Source: Flammula alnicola (lineage: Eukaryota; Basidiomycota; Agaricomycetes; Agaricales; Strophariaceae). Taken from it: a stretch of 18,595 nt of DNA. Under the pieces are notes generated by a model that did no database searches, was not told the DNA's origin, and worked only from the letters and a program-made list of their open reading frames with translations. Location: the NCBI GenBank assembly GCA_015499995.1, contig JADNRV010000667.1, positions 1 through 18,595 of the forward strand. Direction: 5' to 3'. Of the stretch, positions 17,939 through 18,595 are shown one piece after another; the first letter of the stretch is position 1, and every line of letters begins with the position of its first letter. A program made the position numbers and the translations under genes.

Positions 17939-18595
17939 CTAATCATCGCCGAACATAATTTTCAAGTTTTGAATACTCTCTGGGTCGGCCTTGCCGCTTC
18001 CGCGAAAGGCTTCGTTGACAATGGCCATTTTCCGCTTTTGTATTTGCAAGATACGATTCTCGATAGTTTTAGCCACCTGGGTAGTGATTTAATATATCTA
18101 GGGAAACAGTAGAAAAAGGGCTCACGATGAAATGTTTCACGTAAACTACCCTGTCTTGCCCTATCCTATGAACTCGGTCAATTGCTGCAAAATACCATGA
18201 GTAGTGTTATGGATGGTAGCCTGTCGAAATGATAGGCAGACCTTGATTCTCAGTTGCTGCATTCCACCAACAATCCATCTGTCGAACAATCTAAGAAAGG
18301 AGAATGACGAAGCGAATGTGTACCTACCAAACACATGGTTTGCAGTTGTCAACTGACGGGTTCAAGTCATTACAAACTGGGAGGGAATCAGATAAAAGAA
18401 GGGCTCACATTCAAGCCAACTCCTCCAGCTTTCAAGCTAACAACTAGAACCTTGGGTTTCCGAGAGGTAGACTTGAATTCATTGATCGCAGCACTTTTTT
18501 TCTTCACATCCATGGTCCCATCAAACCGATATTGATCGAATTTCTCTCTTTCCAGAGCGACTTGAATCAAATCCAAAAAACTTGTGAATGAGAAA
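17939..18595 (-). CDS. Rad5/Rad16-type SNF2 helicase, C-terminal part (partial)
   Basis: The window cuts the gene; only the end of the C-terminal helicase lobe is present. Exons are 18595-18409, 18352-18328, 18278-18242, 18184-18126 and 18076-17939. Visible motifs in order are FTSFLDLIQVAL, YRFDGTMDVKKK (motif IV region), VLVVSLKAGGVGLN (motif V), LTTANHVF, MDCWWNAATENQ, AIDRVHRIGQDR (motif VI with the arginine finger), and the tail NEAFRGSGKADPE to KIMFGDD. This pattern is typical of SNF2 proteins of the Rad5/Rad16/HLTF/TTF2 group, ATP-driven DNA translocases in repair or chromatin work; a RING domain often present in the group would lie outside the window. Introns are 56, 49, 57 and 49 bp. 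The join at 18327-18279 is not clean: the strong GTAGGT donor puts the next exon out of frame, while a weak GTGTTT donor nine bases earlier keeps frame but drops conserved residues. Confidence 0.83.
18279..18327 (-). other. Problem intron of the SNF2 gene
   Basis: With donor TTTG|GTAGGT (18327) and acceptor CGACAG|AT the intron is 49 bp and the downstream MDCWWN frame is missed. With donor CAT|GTGTTT (18334) it is 56 bp and in frame, but Val-Phe and one more residue before MDCWW are lost. Two missing bases or one extra base near the junction would explain the first case. Confidence 0.5.

Overview
The window looks like nuclear DNA of a basidiomycete fungus, most likely a mushroom-forming agaricomycete. 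The reasons are short spliceosomal introns (about 45-93 bp, mostly GT-AG), genes packed on both strands with small gaps, typical agaricomycete F-box proteins, long Ser/Pro/Arg-rich low-complexity proteins, and no bacterial operon signals. All gene models come from reading the sequence and joining exons by hand; family names rest on recalled motifs, not on searches.

Layout. 1-727 (minus): 5' part of an APH-type phosphotransferase whose second exon is broken by several small frameshifts. 1670-3946 (minus): a large single-exon gene for a conserved, uncharacterised protein of about 758 aa with an Arg/Glu coiled coil. 4394-8921: about 4.5 kb with no convincing gene, holding a CT-rich tract and several short tandem duplications. 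8922-10313 (minus): a two-exon putative membrane protein. 10513-12252 (minus): a three-exon F-box-like protein with a GC-AG intron. 12440-13727 (minus): a four-exon coiled-coil protein of the SIKE/FGFR1OP2 family, the STRIPAK subunit called SCI1 in Sordaria. 14045-15340 (plus): a second F-box-like protein, again with an apparent GC-AG intron. 15825-17382 (minus): a six-exon RNase H1 with an N-terminal hybrid-binding (viroplasmin-type) domain and an unusual long C-terminal extension, but with frame breaks just before and after the first catalytic Asp. 17939-18595 (minus, partial): C-terminal end of a Rad5/Rad16-type SNF2 helicase.

The neighbours do not form a metabolic cluster. RNase H1 and the SNF2 protein both belong to genome maintenance and lie next to each other in tandem, but nothing shows co-regulation. 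The only divergent promoter between assigned genes is 13728-14044, shared by the SIKE-family gene and the plus-strand F-box gene.

The main points for a second look are the clustered frameshifts in otherwise well conserved genes (assembly errors or real decay), the two GCATG-type intron donors in two F-box genes, the C-terminal extension of RNase H1, the large gene-free stretch, and an 8-bp imperfect tandem duplication at one RNase H1 break. I found no convincing undescribed system.
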